Source: Candidatus Pelagibacter communis
GTDB taxonomy: Bacteria; Pseudomonadota; Alphaproteobacteria; Pelagibacterales; Pelagibacteraceae
Reading direction: 5' to 3'
NCBI RefSeq assembly: GCF_001180165.1
Contig: NZ_CVSQ01000021.1
Coordinates: 1 to 36,458, forward strand
Length of the DNA: 36,458 nucleotides
Within the stretch, counting starts at the first letter, position 1. Every line of letters starts with the position of its first letter. Positions 1 through 8,614 of this stretch are shown here, in pieces. The translations under genes and the position numbers were made by a program. Below the pieces are notes generated by a model. That model made no database searches, was not told where the DNA came from, and worked only from the letters and a program-made list of their open reading frames with translations.

Positions 1-37
1 GGAGTTGGGGGAGATTTTAATTTTTTAACTATAATCC

Positions 38-982
38 TTATTTAGTAAATGCTTGCCAAACTGACTTATTATCAGCTAACCATTTTTTAGCTGCATCTTC
101 GTGAGTCATTTTGTCAACGTCAACTAAAGCTGCCATTGCACCAATTTGACTTGTAGAGAATGACAATTTTTTGAACGCTGCTGCTGCATCAGGATGAGTT
201 TTTGGGAAATCCTCATGAACTGCTTTTTTCAAGTATCCATCAGGAGAACCACATTTACCATCTCCACCATCTTCTGGTCTGCAACCAGCTGTGTATGGAG
301 GGAAGTCAATAAATGTAAAACCAGCACCGTCTGTAAAGTTTGGTGTCCAGTTAAATATAATTGTTCCTCTTCCTTCTTTTTCAGCTGCAGATAACTCTGC
401 CCAAAGTGCATCTGCACTTCCAGCAAATTTAACCCACCAAAGATCACCTAAACCTAAAGCGTCAACTCTTTGAGGAATTAAGTCACCGTGCCAAGTTTGT
501 GGACCTTCCAACATTCTTCCTTTTCCATCTGGAGAGTCAGGTGTTGTAAAGTTTTTAGCACAATCAGGGTTTTTTAAAGCTGTCCAATCTGGTAGACCTG
601 GGCATAATCCTTTTTCAGCAACCCAGTTTGGATATCCCATATCCTCAAGAGTTCTTGCCTCATGATCACCCCAATCTAATAAACCACCTTTGTCTAAAGC
701 AGTTGTAAATGACTTGCCGAATGCAGACTCCCATACTTCGTGAGAAATAGTTACGTCTCCAATTCTAATTGACTCATAAACTGCTTGAGAGTCAGCGTTT
801 ACGTATTTTACGTTGTTACCCATGCTTTCAAAAATTCCACCAATAACATATGCCATTACAATTTGAGATGACCAGTTATGTGTTGGGATTACGATGGGCT
901 TCTTGCTATCAGCATTAGAAATTCCTGCAAAACTTACAACAGAAATCACTAGAGCAGATAGTAATGATATTATTTTTTTCAT
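38..982 (-). CDS. OpuAC/ProX-type periplasmic binding protein, probably for TMAO or a betaine
   Basis: Substrate-binding component of an ABC importer for quaternary-amine-like solutes. The 314-residue protein starts with a signal peptide (MKKIISLLSA..., likely cut after ISNA at residue 24). The ATG at 982 is chosen over an upstream extension because GAGGGG sits about six bases before it and the secretion signal begins there. Tryptophans 37, 84, 164, 182, 183 and 212 could form the aromatic box that this family uses to hold trimethylammonium groups. Cysteine pairs 127/141 and 234/244 could be disulfides. It diverges from tdm across 143 bases, which favours TMAO as ligand (TmoX role), but glycine betaine, choline or DMSP cannot be excluded. 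The ATPase and permease genes are not in the window; they could lie beyond base 1. Family sure, ligand inferred. Confidence 0.85.
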   Translation of the reverse strand: MKKIISLLSALVISVVSFAGISNADSKKPIVIPTHNWSSQIVMAYVIGGIFESMGNNVKYVNADSQAVYESIRIGDVTISHEVWESAFGKSFTTALDKGGLLDWGDHEARTLEDMGYPNWVAEKGLCPGLPDWTALKNPDCAKNFTTPDSPDGKGRMLEGPQTWHGDLIPQRVDALGLGDLWWVKFAGSADALWAELSAAEKEGRGTIIFNWTPNFTDGAGFTFIDFPPYTAGCRPEDGGDGKCGSPDGYLKKAVHEDFPKTHPDAAAAFKKLSFSTSQIGAMAALVDVDKMTHEDAAKKWLADNKSVWQAFTK

Positions 983-1125
983 GTATACCCCTCTATTAAT
1001 ATTAATATCTAACACTCTATGACAAAAGGAATAGATAGGTAAAGAATAATTAGTTCTAAAAAATATATATATATTTAAACAATAAAATTGGTGATAATAA
1101 ATATAACAATATAAAAAAATTAAAA
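983..1125. promoter_or_regulatory. divergent promoter region between binding protein and tdm
   Basis: This AT-rich gap of 143 bases separates two outward-reading genes, so it must hold both promoters. It contains an alternating AT run of six units (about 1063-1074). For tdm a weak pair TTGGTG (1088-1093) and TATAAA (1110-1115), 16 bases apart, would place the transcript start only a few bases before the ATG at 1126. For the binding protein only the GAGGGG ribosome site is clear; TTGTCA on the minus strand (1025-1020) is a possible -35 element with a poorly matching -10. Confidence 0.4.
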
Positions 1126-3465
1126 ATGTTTGGAACAAGTAAAGACATTAAATACCCTGGTTTAAATATTTTACCACCTGGAGTTGAACGACATGTTGTT
1201 AATGGTGGTGCTCTTACAGCTTTTCAAATTTTTCCAGATGATGAATTAGAAATTATTAATAATGAAGGTAATCAAATTTGTGAAATCATTTGTTTTAATA
1301 AGGATGGTAAATCTGATGTTGGAATTTTAAATTTAAAACCAAACAATGAAAAAAATTTCATTAGAAATATTCTTAATGGTAAAGATGAAACAATATTAGC
1401 GACAAATCATCAATTAAAAAAAAGAAACTTAAATATTTCAGATTCAAAATCTTCAATCATATTTGATCCAGATACTAAAGCAGGAGAAAGTATCAAATTT
1501 AAATCAAAAGATAAGTGTTATGCTATTTTTGCAGCACCTGGTGAGGATATGGATGTCACAAACCAAAATCCTCCAAGTGATTTAACAATTTTTATTAAGA
1601 GATCTAAAATCGTTAATGATAAGGAATTAAATGTAATACCTGATCCTGTCTTTGAACCTTTGTATGAAGAAAATATAAATAAAGAAACTTCTATATCTTA
1701 CCAAGTAAAAGAAGGTGATTATATTCAAGTAATCAGTCCAACTGGAAGACAGTGTTCTGACTTCGTAGCATTTGATACAAGAAAATTAGAAAAAGGAATT
1801 GAGAAAGGATTGGACTGGCAAACTACAAGAACATTTATGGGCAATACTTTTCCTGGACCTGGATTACATTCAAAATTTTATGATACAGACCATGAGCCTC
1901 TCGTTGAGGTTATAAGAGATACAGTGGGAAAACATGATACTTTTAACCTAGCATGTACTTCAAAATATTATGAAGATGCAGGATATTTTGGTCACCCAAA
2001 CTGTTCAGATAATTTGACTGAGAGCATGTCAAAATTTGGAGTACAAAAACAAAAAGGTTGGCATGCGATTAACCTTTTTTTTAATACTTCTGCTGCTGGT
2101 TTAAATTCTGTGATATCCGATGAGTCTTATTCTAGACCAGGAGATTATGTAATGTTTAGAGCTTTAAAAGATTTAACAATTGGAACAACAGCTTGTCCTA
2201 GTGATATTGATGCATGTAATTCGTGGAATCCTACAGATATTTTTGTTAGAACTTATGATAAAAATAGAGAATTTAGTAAATCATTTGCTTTTCGAATGAA
2301 AACAGACTCAGAAAAAAAATTAACAAGAAATTCCGGATTTTACGAAAGAACTTCAAAGCTTACTAGAAACTTTGTTGATGCAAGAGGTTTTTGGTTACCA
2401 AATGATTATACTAAACATGGTTTAGTTAATGAATATAATGCATGCAGAAACGATGCTGTATTAATTGATCTATCATCACTAAGAAAATTTGAAATAATAG
2501 GTCCTGATGCAGAGGAGTTAATGAACTACACACTTACAAGAAATATAAAAAAACTTTCTGTTGGACAGGTGGTTTATTCTGCAATGTGTTATGAAAATGG
2601 AATGATGTTTGACGATGGAACTCTCCTAAGATTAAGCGAAACAGGTTTTAGATGGATTTGTGGTGATGAATATGCTGGAGAATGGTTAAAGGAAATTGCT
2701 AAGAAAAAAAATTTCAATGCCAATGTTAAAAATTCTACAGATCAAATAAGTAACGTTTCTTTACAAGGACCAAAAAGTAGAGAAATTTTAAAAAAAATTA
2801 TTTTTACACCACCTACTCAACCTTCGATCGATGAGTTAGGATGGTTTAGGTTTACCATTTGCAGAATAGAAGAATTACAGGGAATTCCTTTAATTGTTTC
2901 AAGAACTGGTTATACCGGAGAATTAGGTTATGAAATATGGTGTCATCCAAAACATGCTCCTGAAGTTTGGGATAAATTAATGGAAGCTGGCAAAGATGAT
3001 GGCTTGATACCAGCTGGATTTGCTGCATTAGACAAACTTAGAATTGAAGCAGGGTTAATTTTATTTGGAAATGAATTTGATGGACAACAAGATCCTTTTG
3101 AAGCTGGCATCGGCTTTGCAGTGCCTTTAAAAACTAAAGAAGAGGATTTTATTGGTAAAGAAGAATTAATTAAAAGAAAAGCCAATCCACAAAAAAAACT
3201 TGTTGGTTTAGAACTTGTAGGAAAAGAAATTGCAGGCCATGGAGACTGTGTGCATATAGGGAGATCACAAGTAGGTATTGTTACTAGCGGATGTTTATCA
3301 TCAACCTTAAATAAAAATGTTGCTCTGTGTAGAATTGATTTACAGTATTCAGAAATAGGTACAGAAGTAGAGGTAGGAAAAATAGATGGACACCAAAAAC
3401 GAATTAGTGCAAAGGTGGTTGGGTTTCCATTCTATGACCCAACAAAATCAAGGGTTAGAGCATAA
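1126..3465 (+). CDS. tdm: trimethylamine N-oxide demethylase Tdm (DUF1989 + GcvT domains)
   Basis: Splits TMAO into dimethylamine and formaldehyde in the cytoplasm. The 779 residues follow the Tdm layout: an N-terminal part of about 400 residues of the DUF1989 (urea-carboxylase-associated) type, then an aminomethyltransferase/GcvT domain from about 410 to the end that would bind tetrahydrofolate and take up the C1 unit. Cys277 (in ACTSKYY), Cys357 and Cys364 (TTACPSDIDAC) are natural candidates for the three cysteine ligands of the catalytic zinc reported for Tdm. The GcvT part keeps the DD motif in GMMFDDGTLL. No Shine-Dalgarno sequence precedes the ATG. It is next to an amine-binding protein on one side and the GMAS/NMG cluster on the other, which supports the call over a dimethylglycine-type enzyme. 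Confidence 0.9.
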   Translation: MFGTSKDIKYPGLNILPPGVERHVVNGGALTAFQIFPDDELEIINNEGNQICEIICFNKDGKSDVGILNLKPNNEKNFIRNILNGKDETILATNHQLKKRNLNISDSKSSIIFDPDTKAGESIKFKSKDKCYAIFAAPGEDMDVTNQNPPSDLTIFIKRSKIVNDKELNVIPDPVFEPLYEENINKETSISYQVKEGDYIQVISPTGRQCSDFVAFDTRKLEKGIEKGLDWQTTRTFMGNTFPGPGLHSKFYDTDHEPLVEVIRDTVGKHDTFNLACTSKYYEDAGYFGHPNCSDNLTESMSKFGVQKQKGWHAINLFFNTSAAGLNSVISDESYSRPGDYVMFRALKDLTIGTTACPSDIDACNSWNPTDIFVRTYDKNREFSKSFAFRMKTDSEKKLTRNSGFYERTSKLTRNFVDARGFWLPNDYTKHGLVNEYNACRNDAVLIDLSSLRKFEIIGPDAEELMNYTLTRNIKKLSVGQVVYSAMCYENGMMFDDGTLLRLSETGFRWICGDEYAGEWLKEIAKKKNFNANVKNSTDQISNVSLQGPKSREILKKIIFTPPTQPSIDELGWFRFTICRIEELQGIPLIVSRTGYTGELGYEIWCHPKHAPEVWDKLMEAGKDDGLIPAGFAALDKLRIEAGLILFGNEFDGQQDPFEAGIGFAVPLKTKEEDFIGKEELIKRKANPQKKLVGLELVGKEIAGHGDCVHIGRSQVGIVTSGCLSSTLNKNVALCRIDLQYSEIGTEVEVGKIDGHQKRISAKVVGFPFYDPTKSRVRA

Positions 3466-3474
3466 AGAAAAATC

Positions 3475-3825
3475 ATGCCCAAAGAAAAAAAAACACTATT
3501 AGATTTTTGGGAAGATCAAATGAGACAATCTCATACATCAAGCAATTACTTTTTTAGAAAATCACCATCGCACTATCATATGATGTTGCTGGTAATGTCT
3601 GCATATAAAGAAGGTAAAAAATTATCAGTAGAGGAATTAAAAACGAAATTATTCAAGACTTCTAGACCTAAATCAGCTTTAATAATTACAGAAGCTTGTG
3701 AAAAAGGATTCTTTAGACTTGAAAAAACTTCAACTGATCAGCGAATTAAAAATATAATGCCTAGCGAGTCTTTTATTCAAGAATTCAACGATTATTTGGT
3801 TACTTTAAAAAACATAAGTTATTAG
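3475..3825 (+). CDS. small winged-helix (MarR-like) protein
   Basis: A 116-residue soluble protein starting nine bases after tdm, so almost surely on the same transcript. Residues about 30-115 read like a winged helix: a helix-rich first half (HYHMMLLVMSAY), a helix-turn-helix-like stretch (LSVEELKTKLFKTSRPK, SALIITEACEKGF), then a basic wing-like segment TSTDQRIKNIMPSESF that resembles the MarR wing, where D-R and a following T/S-x-x-G/F are common. It could be a local regulator of methylated-amine genes. It is shorter than a typical MarR protein (about 140 residues), and no ligand pocket can be read from the sequence. Function unproven; the fold is an inference from pattern. Confidence 0.6.
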   Translation: MPKEKKTLLDFWEDQMRQSHTSSNYFFRKSPSHYHMMLLVMSAYKEGKKLSVEELKTKLFKTSRPKSALIITEACEKGFFRLEKTSTDQRIKNIMPSESFIQEFNDYLVTLKNISY

Positions 3826-3864
3826 CCAAATTTTTAAATAAATTCGAAGTATCTATTTTATATA

Positions 3865-3925
3865 TATAATTTTTAGTTCTATAAAAAATTATATTAATTA
3901 CCCCTACCAAAAAATAATGTTTTGG
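3865..3925 (+). promoter_or_regulatory. candidate promoter and leader hairpin of the FAD oxidoreductase
   Basis: The 101-base gap before the FAD oxidoreductase holds a TATAAT hexamer at 3865-3870 without a convincing -35 element. Just ahead of the start codon is an inverted repeat, CCAAAA (3907-3912) and TTTTGG (3920-3925) with a seven-base loop, ending one base before the ATG. There is no Shine-Dalgarno sequence, so the hairpin occupies the place where one would be. Confidence 0.3.
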
Positions 3926-3926
3926 C

Positions 3927-5255
3927 ATGACGACATTACCTTCGAAAGCAAAAGTAGTTATCATCGGTGGTGGAATTCACGGACTAAGTACTGCATGGAA
4001 ACTTTCTGAAACATATAAAAATCCTGGTGACATAATTGTATTAGAAAAAAAAGATACTGCAGCAGGTGCAAGCGGAATTGCTTGTGGTGTTGTAAGAAAT
4101 AATTATTTCCAACCAGCAATGAGAGAATTAATGGCTCACTCAGTTTCAGTTTGGGAGAGTGATCCAAAAGCATTTAAATATAATCCAGTAGGTTATTTAC
4201 AAATTTCTCCTGAAGTAATGCATGAGGATGTTGCAAGTATTTATGAACAACAAAAAGCAATTGGTTACGAGTCAGTTTTTATTGAAGGTGAAAAAGATTG
4301 TTCAAATTACATGAAGGGTATTTTTGATGATTGGCAAGCTCAAGGCATCACTTCAATACTTCATGAAAAAAAAGGTGGATACGCATTTAACAAAGATTCA
4401 ATTAAGGCACTTGAAAATAAATCTACATCAAATGGTGTACAGGTTATGAAAGGTGTAAAAGTAACAGGATTTAAAAGAGGAAGTAACAGTCAAGCTGTTA
4501 CAGGAGTAGAGACAGACAAAGGTACAATTGAGTGTGAACAGGTTGTTATCGGCGCAGGTCCATGGGCGAGAGATTTTTGGAATATGTTAGAGTTACCTAA
4601 AACGGCTAACATAAAAGGCAAAGACGGTAAAATGCATGTTACAGATATGTGGACTTACTGGATGTTACAAGAGGGTGTTATTGGCGTTGAGCCAGATTTT
4701 CTAAAAACAAATGACGGAAAACAACCTCCTGTGGTTCATGTAGACTCGACTGCTCCATTATATTCAGACAAAACTAAAAAATTATTAACAGATAAAATTT
4801 GGGGAATTTATTACAAACCTGATATTGAAGGTTTGGGTGTACAAGGAGGAACTTCTCCTTACATAGTTAAAAAACATTTTGATGAAGTAAATGTTGATCC
4901 TTATGGAATTGAGTCACCTGAATATCAAACAACAGACGCATTTAGTGAAATGTGGTGTTCAGCTTTAGCGCATTGTCAGAAAAGATTTGAAGGTAAATCA
5001 GATTTATATAGAAAAGGACCATCGGGTGGACTCGGATGTATGACACCAGACTCGTTTCCAATCTTTGATAGATTTTTTGAAAACGTTTACATGATTGCAG
5101 ATGCCAATCACGGTTACAAAATGATTGGAGTTGGAGAACTTGTTGCAAAAGAAATTCTTGGTACTGAGAGTGATTTATTGAAGCCGTTTAGATTCAACCG
5201 TTACGAGAAGGGTGAACTTCATCCTACTTCGAACAGTCCGTTCCCTTGGAGCTAG
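3927..5255 (+). CDS. FAD-dependent amine oxidoreductase (DAO family), candidate N-methylglutamate dehydrogenase
   Basis: A 442-residue DAO-family flavoprotein. The N-terminus has the dinucleotide-binding motif IIGGGIHGLS (Gly14, Gly16, Gly19) followed by the acidic end of strand two (VLEKKD) and the GASG turn typical of sarcosine/dimethylglycine oxidase relatives. The C-terminal FAD-contact segment NHGYKMIGVGELVAKEI is also present. No secretion signal or GcvT domain is seen. Its place directly before gmaS and mgsABC suggests it oxidises N-methylglutamate to glutamate and formaldehyde, replacing the four-subunit MgdABCD enzyme, which is absent from the window. Dimethylglycine or sarcosine are alternative substrates. 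Flavoprotein family sure; substrate inferred from position. Confidence 0.75.
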   Translation: MTTLPSKAKVVIIGGGIHGLSTAWKLSETYKNPGDIIVLEKKDTAAGASGIACGVVRNNYFQPAMRELMAHSVSVWESDPKAFKYNPVGYLQISPEVMHEDVASIYEQQKAIGYESVFIEGEKDCSNYMKGIFDDWQAQGITSILHEKKGGYAFNKDSIKALENKSTSNGVQVMKGVKVTGFKRGSNSQAVTGVETDKGTIECEQVVIGAGPWARDFWNMLELPKTANIKGKDGKMHVTDMWTYWMLQEGVIGVEPDFLKTNDGKQPPVVHVDSTAPLYSDKTKKLLTDKIWGIYYKPDIEGLGVQGGTSPYIVKKHFDEVNVDPYGIESPEYQTTDAFSEMWCSALAHCQKRFEGKSDLYRKGPSGGLGCMTPDSFPIFDRFFENVYMIADANHGYKMIGVGELVAKEILGTESDLLKPFRFNRYEKGELHPTSNSPFPWS

Positions 5256-5280
5256 ACTCTAAGCCTAGACACAAATAAAA

Positions 5281-5309
5281 TTTTCAGCTACGCTTGAATA
5301 AATTATAAT
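5281..5309 (+). promoter_or_regulatory. candidate promoter for gmaS
   Basis: TTTTCA (5281-5286) and a perfect TATAAT (5304-5309) are separated by 17 bases in the 70-base gap before gmaS. The transcript start would be near 5316, giving a leader of about ten bases that still includes most of the GAGGGG ribosome site. Confidence 0.35.
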
Positions 5310-5325
5310 TCATTGAGGGGTGAAA

Positions 5326-6795
5326 ATGACGGATTTAGAAAAACATGTTAACCAGCCAGGTAGAGCAAAACTAGTAAAGAAAGTTCGGGAAAAAATTAAC
5401 GAACTTGGAATAACTTATATTTATTATCAATTCATTTCTGTAACAGGTAGAGTTGTTGGTAAAGGTATACCTGCAGATCACTGGGAAAGAACAGCAGAAA
5501 AAGGATTTCAATTAGTTTACGGTGCTACTGCAAACTTGTTCTTAGATCGTCATAATAATTACATAGGATATGGACCAGAAGCTATGGAGCTTGTTGGAAT
5601 ACCTGATCCTGAAACTTTTGTTCAGTTACCATGGGATAAAAGAGTTGGAAGAGTATTTGTAACTTGTTTTAGAAACAGAGAAGAAAGAGTAAATCCAGGT
5701 GGTCATTTAACTTCAGATTGCAGAGGAAATCTAAGAATTTTCATGGATGAATTTAAGAAAAAACATGGTCTAGAATTAAGAGTTGGTACTGAGCCTGAAA
5801 TGATGTGGTTAACAAAAAATGAAGATGGAACACCTACAGGTAAGGGTTTTTCTAAACCATTCTGTTATCATATTGATCAATTCGAGTCATTAAGACCAGT
5901 ATTTATGAAGGTTATTGAATACGCAAAAGCCATGGGTCTTGATATGATTCAAGGGGATCACGAGGATGCTCCTGGCCAATTAGAATTAAACTGGACCTAT
6001 GATAACGTTTTAAGAAACGCAGATAGATTATCAACCTACAGACAAATTTGTGCTCAAGTTGCAAGAGAACATAATTTAATCGCCTGCTTTATGACAAAAC
6101 CATTTATGGGTGTTTCTGCAAGTGGTTGTCATACAAATATGTCTTTATGGAAGGGTGGAAAAATAAAAGTTAACAAACTTGGAAACAAAACTCTACCAGG
6201 TGTAGAAGAGGTATTTAGTTATGTTGAGGGTGGAACTAATACTTTCATGCCTGATACAAAAGATATGCAATTACCAGGTAAAATTGGTTTGCAATCAATT
6301 GCGGGTATCATGAAGCACTTACCAGCATTAACAGCTCTTGGTTCTTCAACTGTAAATTCTTATAGAAGATTATGGGATCAAGGTTTTTGGGCACCAGTGT
6401 ATGCTGACTGGGGATATCAAAACAGAACTTGTGGTTTAAGAGTTTCTGCTCCAGGAAGATTTGAATATAGATCAGTAGACTCTATGCATAATCCTTATCT
6501 ATTAGGTGCTGCTTTATTAAAAGCTTGCGACGAAGGTATAACTAAAAAAATGAAACCAGCAGCTCCAGAATCTAGAAATATTTATGAAGCTCAAAAAGCT
6601 GGTAAAGATGTTAAAAAACTTCCATTAAGTTTAGGTGAAGCTTTGGATAGACTGGCAGAAGATGAAGTAATCAAATCTGCAATGCCAGATGAAATGTATA
6701 AAGTTTTCCATTGGTACAAAAACGATGAGTGGGAAAGATTTCTTGGTGCAACAACACAATGGGATCTGGATACTTATCTTGATTGTCTACCGTAG
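5326..6795 (+). CDS. gmaS: gamma-glutamylmethylamide synthetase GMAS (glutamine synthetase fold)
   Basis: ATP-dependent ligation of methylamine to glutamate, giving gamma-glutamylmethylamide, the entry step of the N-methylglutamate pathway. The protein (489 residues from the ATG) has the glutamine synthetase beta-grasp N-terminus and catalytic core, including GTEPEMMW, GDHEDAPGQLELNW, SGCHTNMSLW, NSYRRLWDQGFWAP and PGRFEYRSVD. I place the start at ATG 5326 rather than the in-frame GTG at 5320, because GAGGGG (5315-5320) is correctly spaced for the ATG and overlaps the GTG. GMAS and true type III glutamine synthetases are hard to separate by eye; the adjoining mgsABC genes decide for GMAS. A second family member lies at 12433. 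Confidence 0.88.
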   Translation: MTDLEKHVNQPGRAKLVKKVREKINELGITYIYYQFISVTGRVVGKGIPADHWERTAEKGFQLVYGATANLFLDRHNNYIGYGPEAMELVGIPDPETFVQLPWDKRVGRVFVTCFRNREERVNPGGHLTSDCRGNLRIFMDEFKKKHGLELRVGTEPEMMWLTKNEDGTPTGKGFSKPFCYHIDQFESLRPVFMKVIEYAKAMGLDMIQGDHEDAPGQLELNWTYDNVLRNADRLSTYRQICAQVAREHNLIACFMTKPFMGVSASGCHTNMSLWKGGKIKVNKLGNKTLPGVEEVFSYVEGGTNTFMPDTKDMQLPGKIGLQSIAGIMKHLPALTALGSSTVNSYRRLWDQGFWAPVYADWGYQNRTCGLRVSAPGRFEYRSVDSMHNPYLLGAALLKACDEGITKKMKPAAPESRNIYEAQKAGKDVKKLPLSLGEALDRLAEDEVIKSAMPDEMYKVFHWYKNDEWERFLGATTQWDLDTYLDCLP

Positions 6796-6827
6796 GTCAC
6801 AGAAATAGATAGAAAGGGTATAAATAT

Positions 6828-7772
6828 ATGTGTGGAATAGCAGGTTTAATTCATAGAGGAAAATCTTCTAATGTTGGAAGTGAACTACAAGGTATGCTTC
6901 AAGCATTAAAACATAGAGGAGAAGATTCGACAGGGTATGCTTTATATGGCGATACTGATGGTAAAAATTTCATCATGCGTTTTAAAGTTGGAGAAAACGT
7001 TGGAGAAGGAAGCTCATCAGTTATGGAGGATGTATCTGTTTATGATGAAAGAAAAAAAATTGTAGATGAAACTCTGGCTGAAATGGGAGCTAAAATTGTT
7101 AAAGAAGAAAGAACTCTTCCCTACTCTTTAAGATATGAAATTGATTATAATGTTAAAGATCTGTTAGAATTTTCACAACGTATAGAAAGTATTCCAGGTG
7201 TTGAAATTCTTTCTATGGGTAAATCATTAGAAGTGATTAAAGATCTTGGAAACGCTAAAATGGTTTGTGACAGATATAGCTTAGATAAAGTTGTTGGAAC
7301 ACATGCTATAGGTCATGCTAGAATGGCTACAGAGTCTGGTGTAGATATCAAATCTGCCCACCCTTTCTGGGGATATCCATTTAGCGATGTATCTGTAGTT
7401 CATAATGGACAATTAACAAACTACTGGAATAACAGAAGAGTTTTAGAAAACAAAGGTATGAGATTTATGTCTGAGTGTGACTCAGAATTAATTGCAGTTT
7501 ACCTTGCTGAAAAAATGAGAGATGGAGCAACTTTAGAAGAAGGAATGAAAGCATCTTTAACTGGTTTAGATGGTGTTTTTACTTACTTTGTTGCAACAAA
7601 AGACTCTTTAGGAATGGCGAAAGATACTATGGCTGCAAAACCTTTGGTCTTATATGAATCTGATGATTTGGTTGCTATGGGGTCTGAAGAAATTGCAATT
7701 AGATCTGTGTTACCGCAAGAAATTGATACATATGATCCGTTTGATGGGGAGGTGAAAGTATGGCAAATCTAA
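6828..7772 (+). CDS. mgsA: N-methylglutamate synthase subunit A (class II glutamine amidotransferase)
   Basis: The amidotransferase-like subunit of N-methylglutamate synthase. It starts MCGIAG, so Cys2 becomes the N-terminal nucleophile after methionine removal, as in class II (PurF-type) amidotransferases. Further family motifs are GHARMATES, VHNGQLTNYW and SECDSELIAVYL. In this enzyme it is expected to release methylamine from gamma-glutamylmethylamide for transfer to the FMN subunit. It corresponds to the first domain of a large glutamate synthase, here a separate 314-residue chain. The end overlaps mgsB by 13 bases, a sign of coupled translation. A free-standing GltB-like protein is the alternative; the gmaS neighbour argues for MgsA. 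Confidence 0.88.
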   Translation: MCGIAGLIHRGKSSNVGSELQGMLQALKHRGEDSTGYALYGDTDGKNFIMRFKVGENVGEGSSSVMEDVSVYDERKKIVDETLAEMGAKIVKEERTLPYSLRYEIDYNVKDLLEFSQRIESIPGVEILSMGKSLEVIKDLGNAKMVCDRYSLDKVVGTHAIGHARMATESGVDIKSAHPFWGYPFSDVSVVHNGQLTNYWNNRRVLENKGMRFMSECDSELIAVYLAEKMRDGATLEEGMKASLTGLDGVFTYFVATKDSLGMAKDTMAAKPLVLYESDDLVAMGSEEIAIRSVLPQEIDTYDPFDGEVKVWQI

Positions 7773-8614
7773 AAACAGTATCGAAAAAATCAAAAGCCCA
7801 ATCAATGGGTATGCACACTGAGGTTTTAACAGGGAGAACTCAGCAAAAATTCTTTAATCCTGATGAAGCAGAAAACTTTTATTACTTTGGTACATACGAT
7901 GTAGATTTTAATAAAAGAACTGACCTTGATGTTAAAGACATGACAGCACCTGAGGCTAATAAAGAGATCGATAACTTAATGAGCCAAGGATATGGAACAA
8001 TAGTAATAAAAAACCCACAAGGTAAACACAGTCTTGGAGTTGGTATTTTAAATAAACTGAATTTAATTTTTGAAGGAAGTTTAGGATACTTTGGAATGGG
8101 TTCTTGTGATGGTCCAATAGTTAGAATTAATGGAAGAGTTGGATGGTCGTGTGCAGAAAATTTAATGGCTGGTAAAGTAGTGATCGAAAAGAATGCTGGA
8201 TCTTGTTTTGGTGCGGCAATTAGAGGTGGAGATTTAATTTGTAAAGGTAGTGTTGGTGCTAGAACTGGTATTGATATGAAAGGTGGAACTATAATAATTG
8301 GTGGTGACGCAGGTGCCTTTACTGGTTTTATGATGCAAAGAGGAAGAATAATTATTCTTGGAGACGTAGGAATAAACCTTGGTGACTCGATGTATGATGG
8401 GACAATTTTCGTAGGTGGAGAAATTGGATCATATGGTAGTGATGCTGTAGACGCTGAGTTAACTAAAAGTGATCAAGATTGGCTAAAGAGAAAATTAAAA
8501 GTAGCTGAGATTGGTGAAAATTTTGACGTTAGTAAAATGAAAAAAATTGTAGCTGGTAAGAAACTTTGGAATTATGACAATTTGGAACCTACAGAGAAGA
8601 AGGGAGCAATATAA
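7760..8614 (+). CDS. mgsB: N-methylglutamate synthase subunit B (GXGXG domain)
   Basis: Corresponds to the C-terminal GXGXG (right-handed beta-helix) domain of glutamate synthase, as a separate 284-residue protein. Residues about 90-225 carry repeated glycine turns: GSLGYFGMGSCDG, NAGSCFGAAIRGG, GSVGARTGIDMKGG, GDAGAFTGFMMQRG, GDVGINLGDSMYDG. The domain has a structural role between the amidotransferase and FMN parts. A strong Shine-Dalgarno (GGGGAGGTG, 7746-7754) lies inside the end of mgsA, and the stop shares one base with the mgsC start (TAATG). The first 20 residues are lysine-rich and not part of the beta-helix. Confidence 0.88.
   Translation: MANLKTVSKKSKAQSMGMHTEVLTGRTQQKFFNPDEAENFYYFGTYDVDFNKRTDLDVKDMTAPEANKEIDNLMSQGYGTIVIKNPQGKHSLGVGILNKLNLIFEGSLGYFGMGSCDGPIVRINGRVGWSCAENLMAGKVVIEKNAGSCFGAAIRGGDLICKGSVGARTGIDMKGGTIIIGGDAGAFTGFMMQRGRIIILGDVGINLGDSMYDGTIFVGGEIGSYGSDAVDAELTKSDQDWLKRKLKVAEIGENFDVSKMKKIVAGKKLWNYDNLEPTEKKGAI

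Noticed and set aside
1..37. A gene or terminator at the left edge
   Set aside because: Only 37 bases after the binding-protein stop; no stable stem and too short to judge an open frame.
1063..1074. (AT)6 tract as a meaningful microsatellite
   Set aside because: Short and in an AT-rich promoter gap; expected by composition.
983..1138. Upstream extension of the periplasmic binding protein by 52 codons
   Set aside because: The extension covers the divergent promoter region and the tdm start; the real signal peptide and a good ribosome site mark the ATG at 982.
5320..5325. GTG two codons before the gmaS ATG as start
   Set aside because: The GTG overlaps the GAGGGG ribosome site itself; the ATG at 5326 has correct spacing.
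5256..5325. glnA-type or glycine riboswitch before gmaS
   Set aside because: I could not find a supporting paired structure in this 70-base gap; only a promoter-like element is visible.
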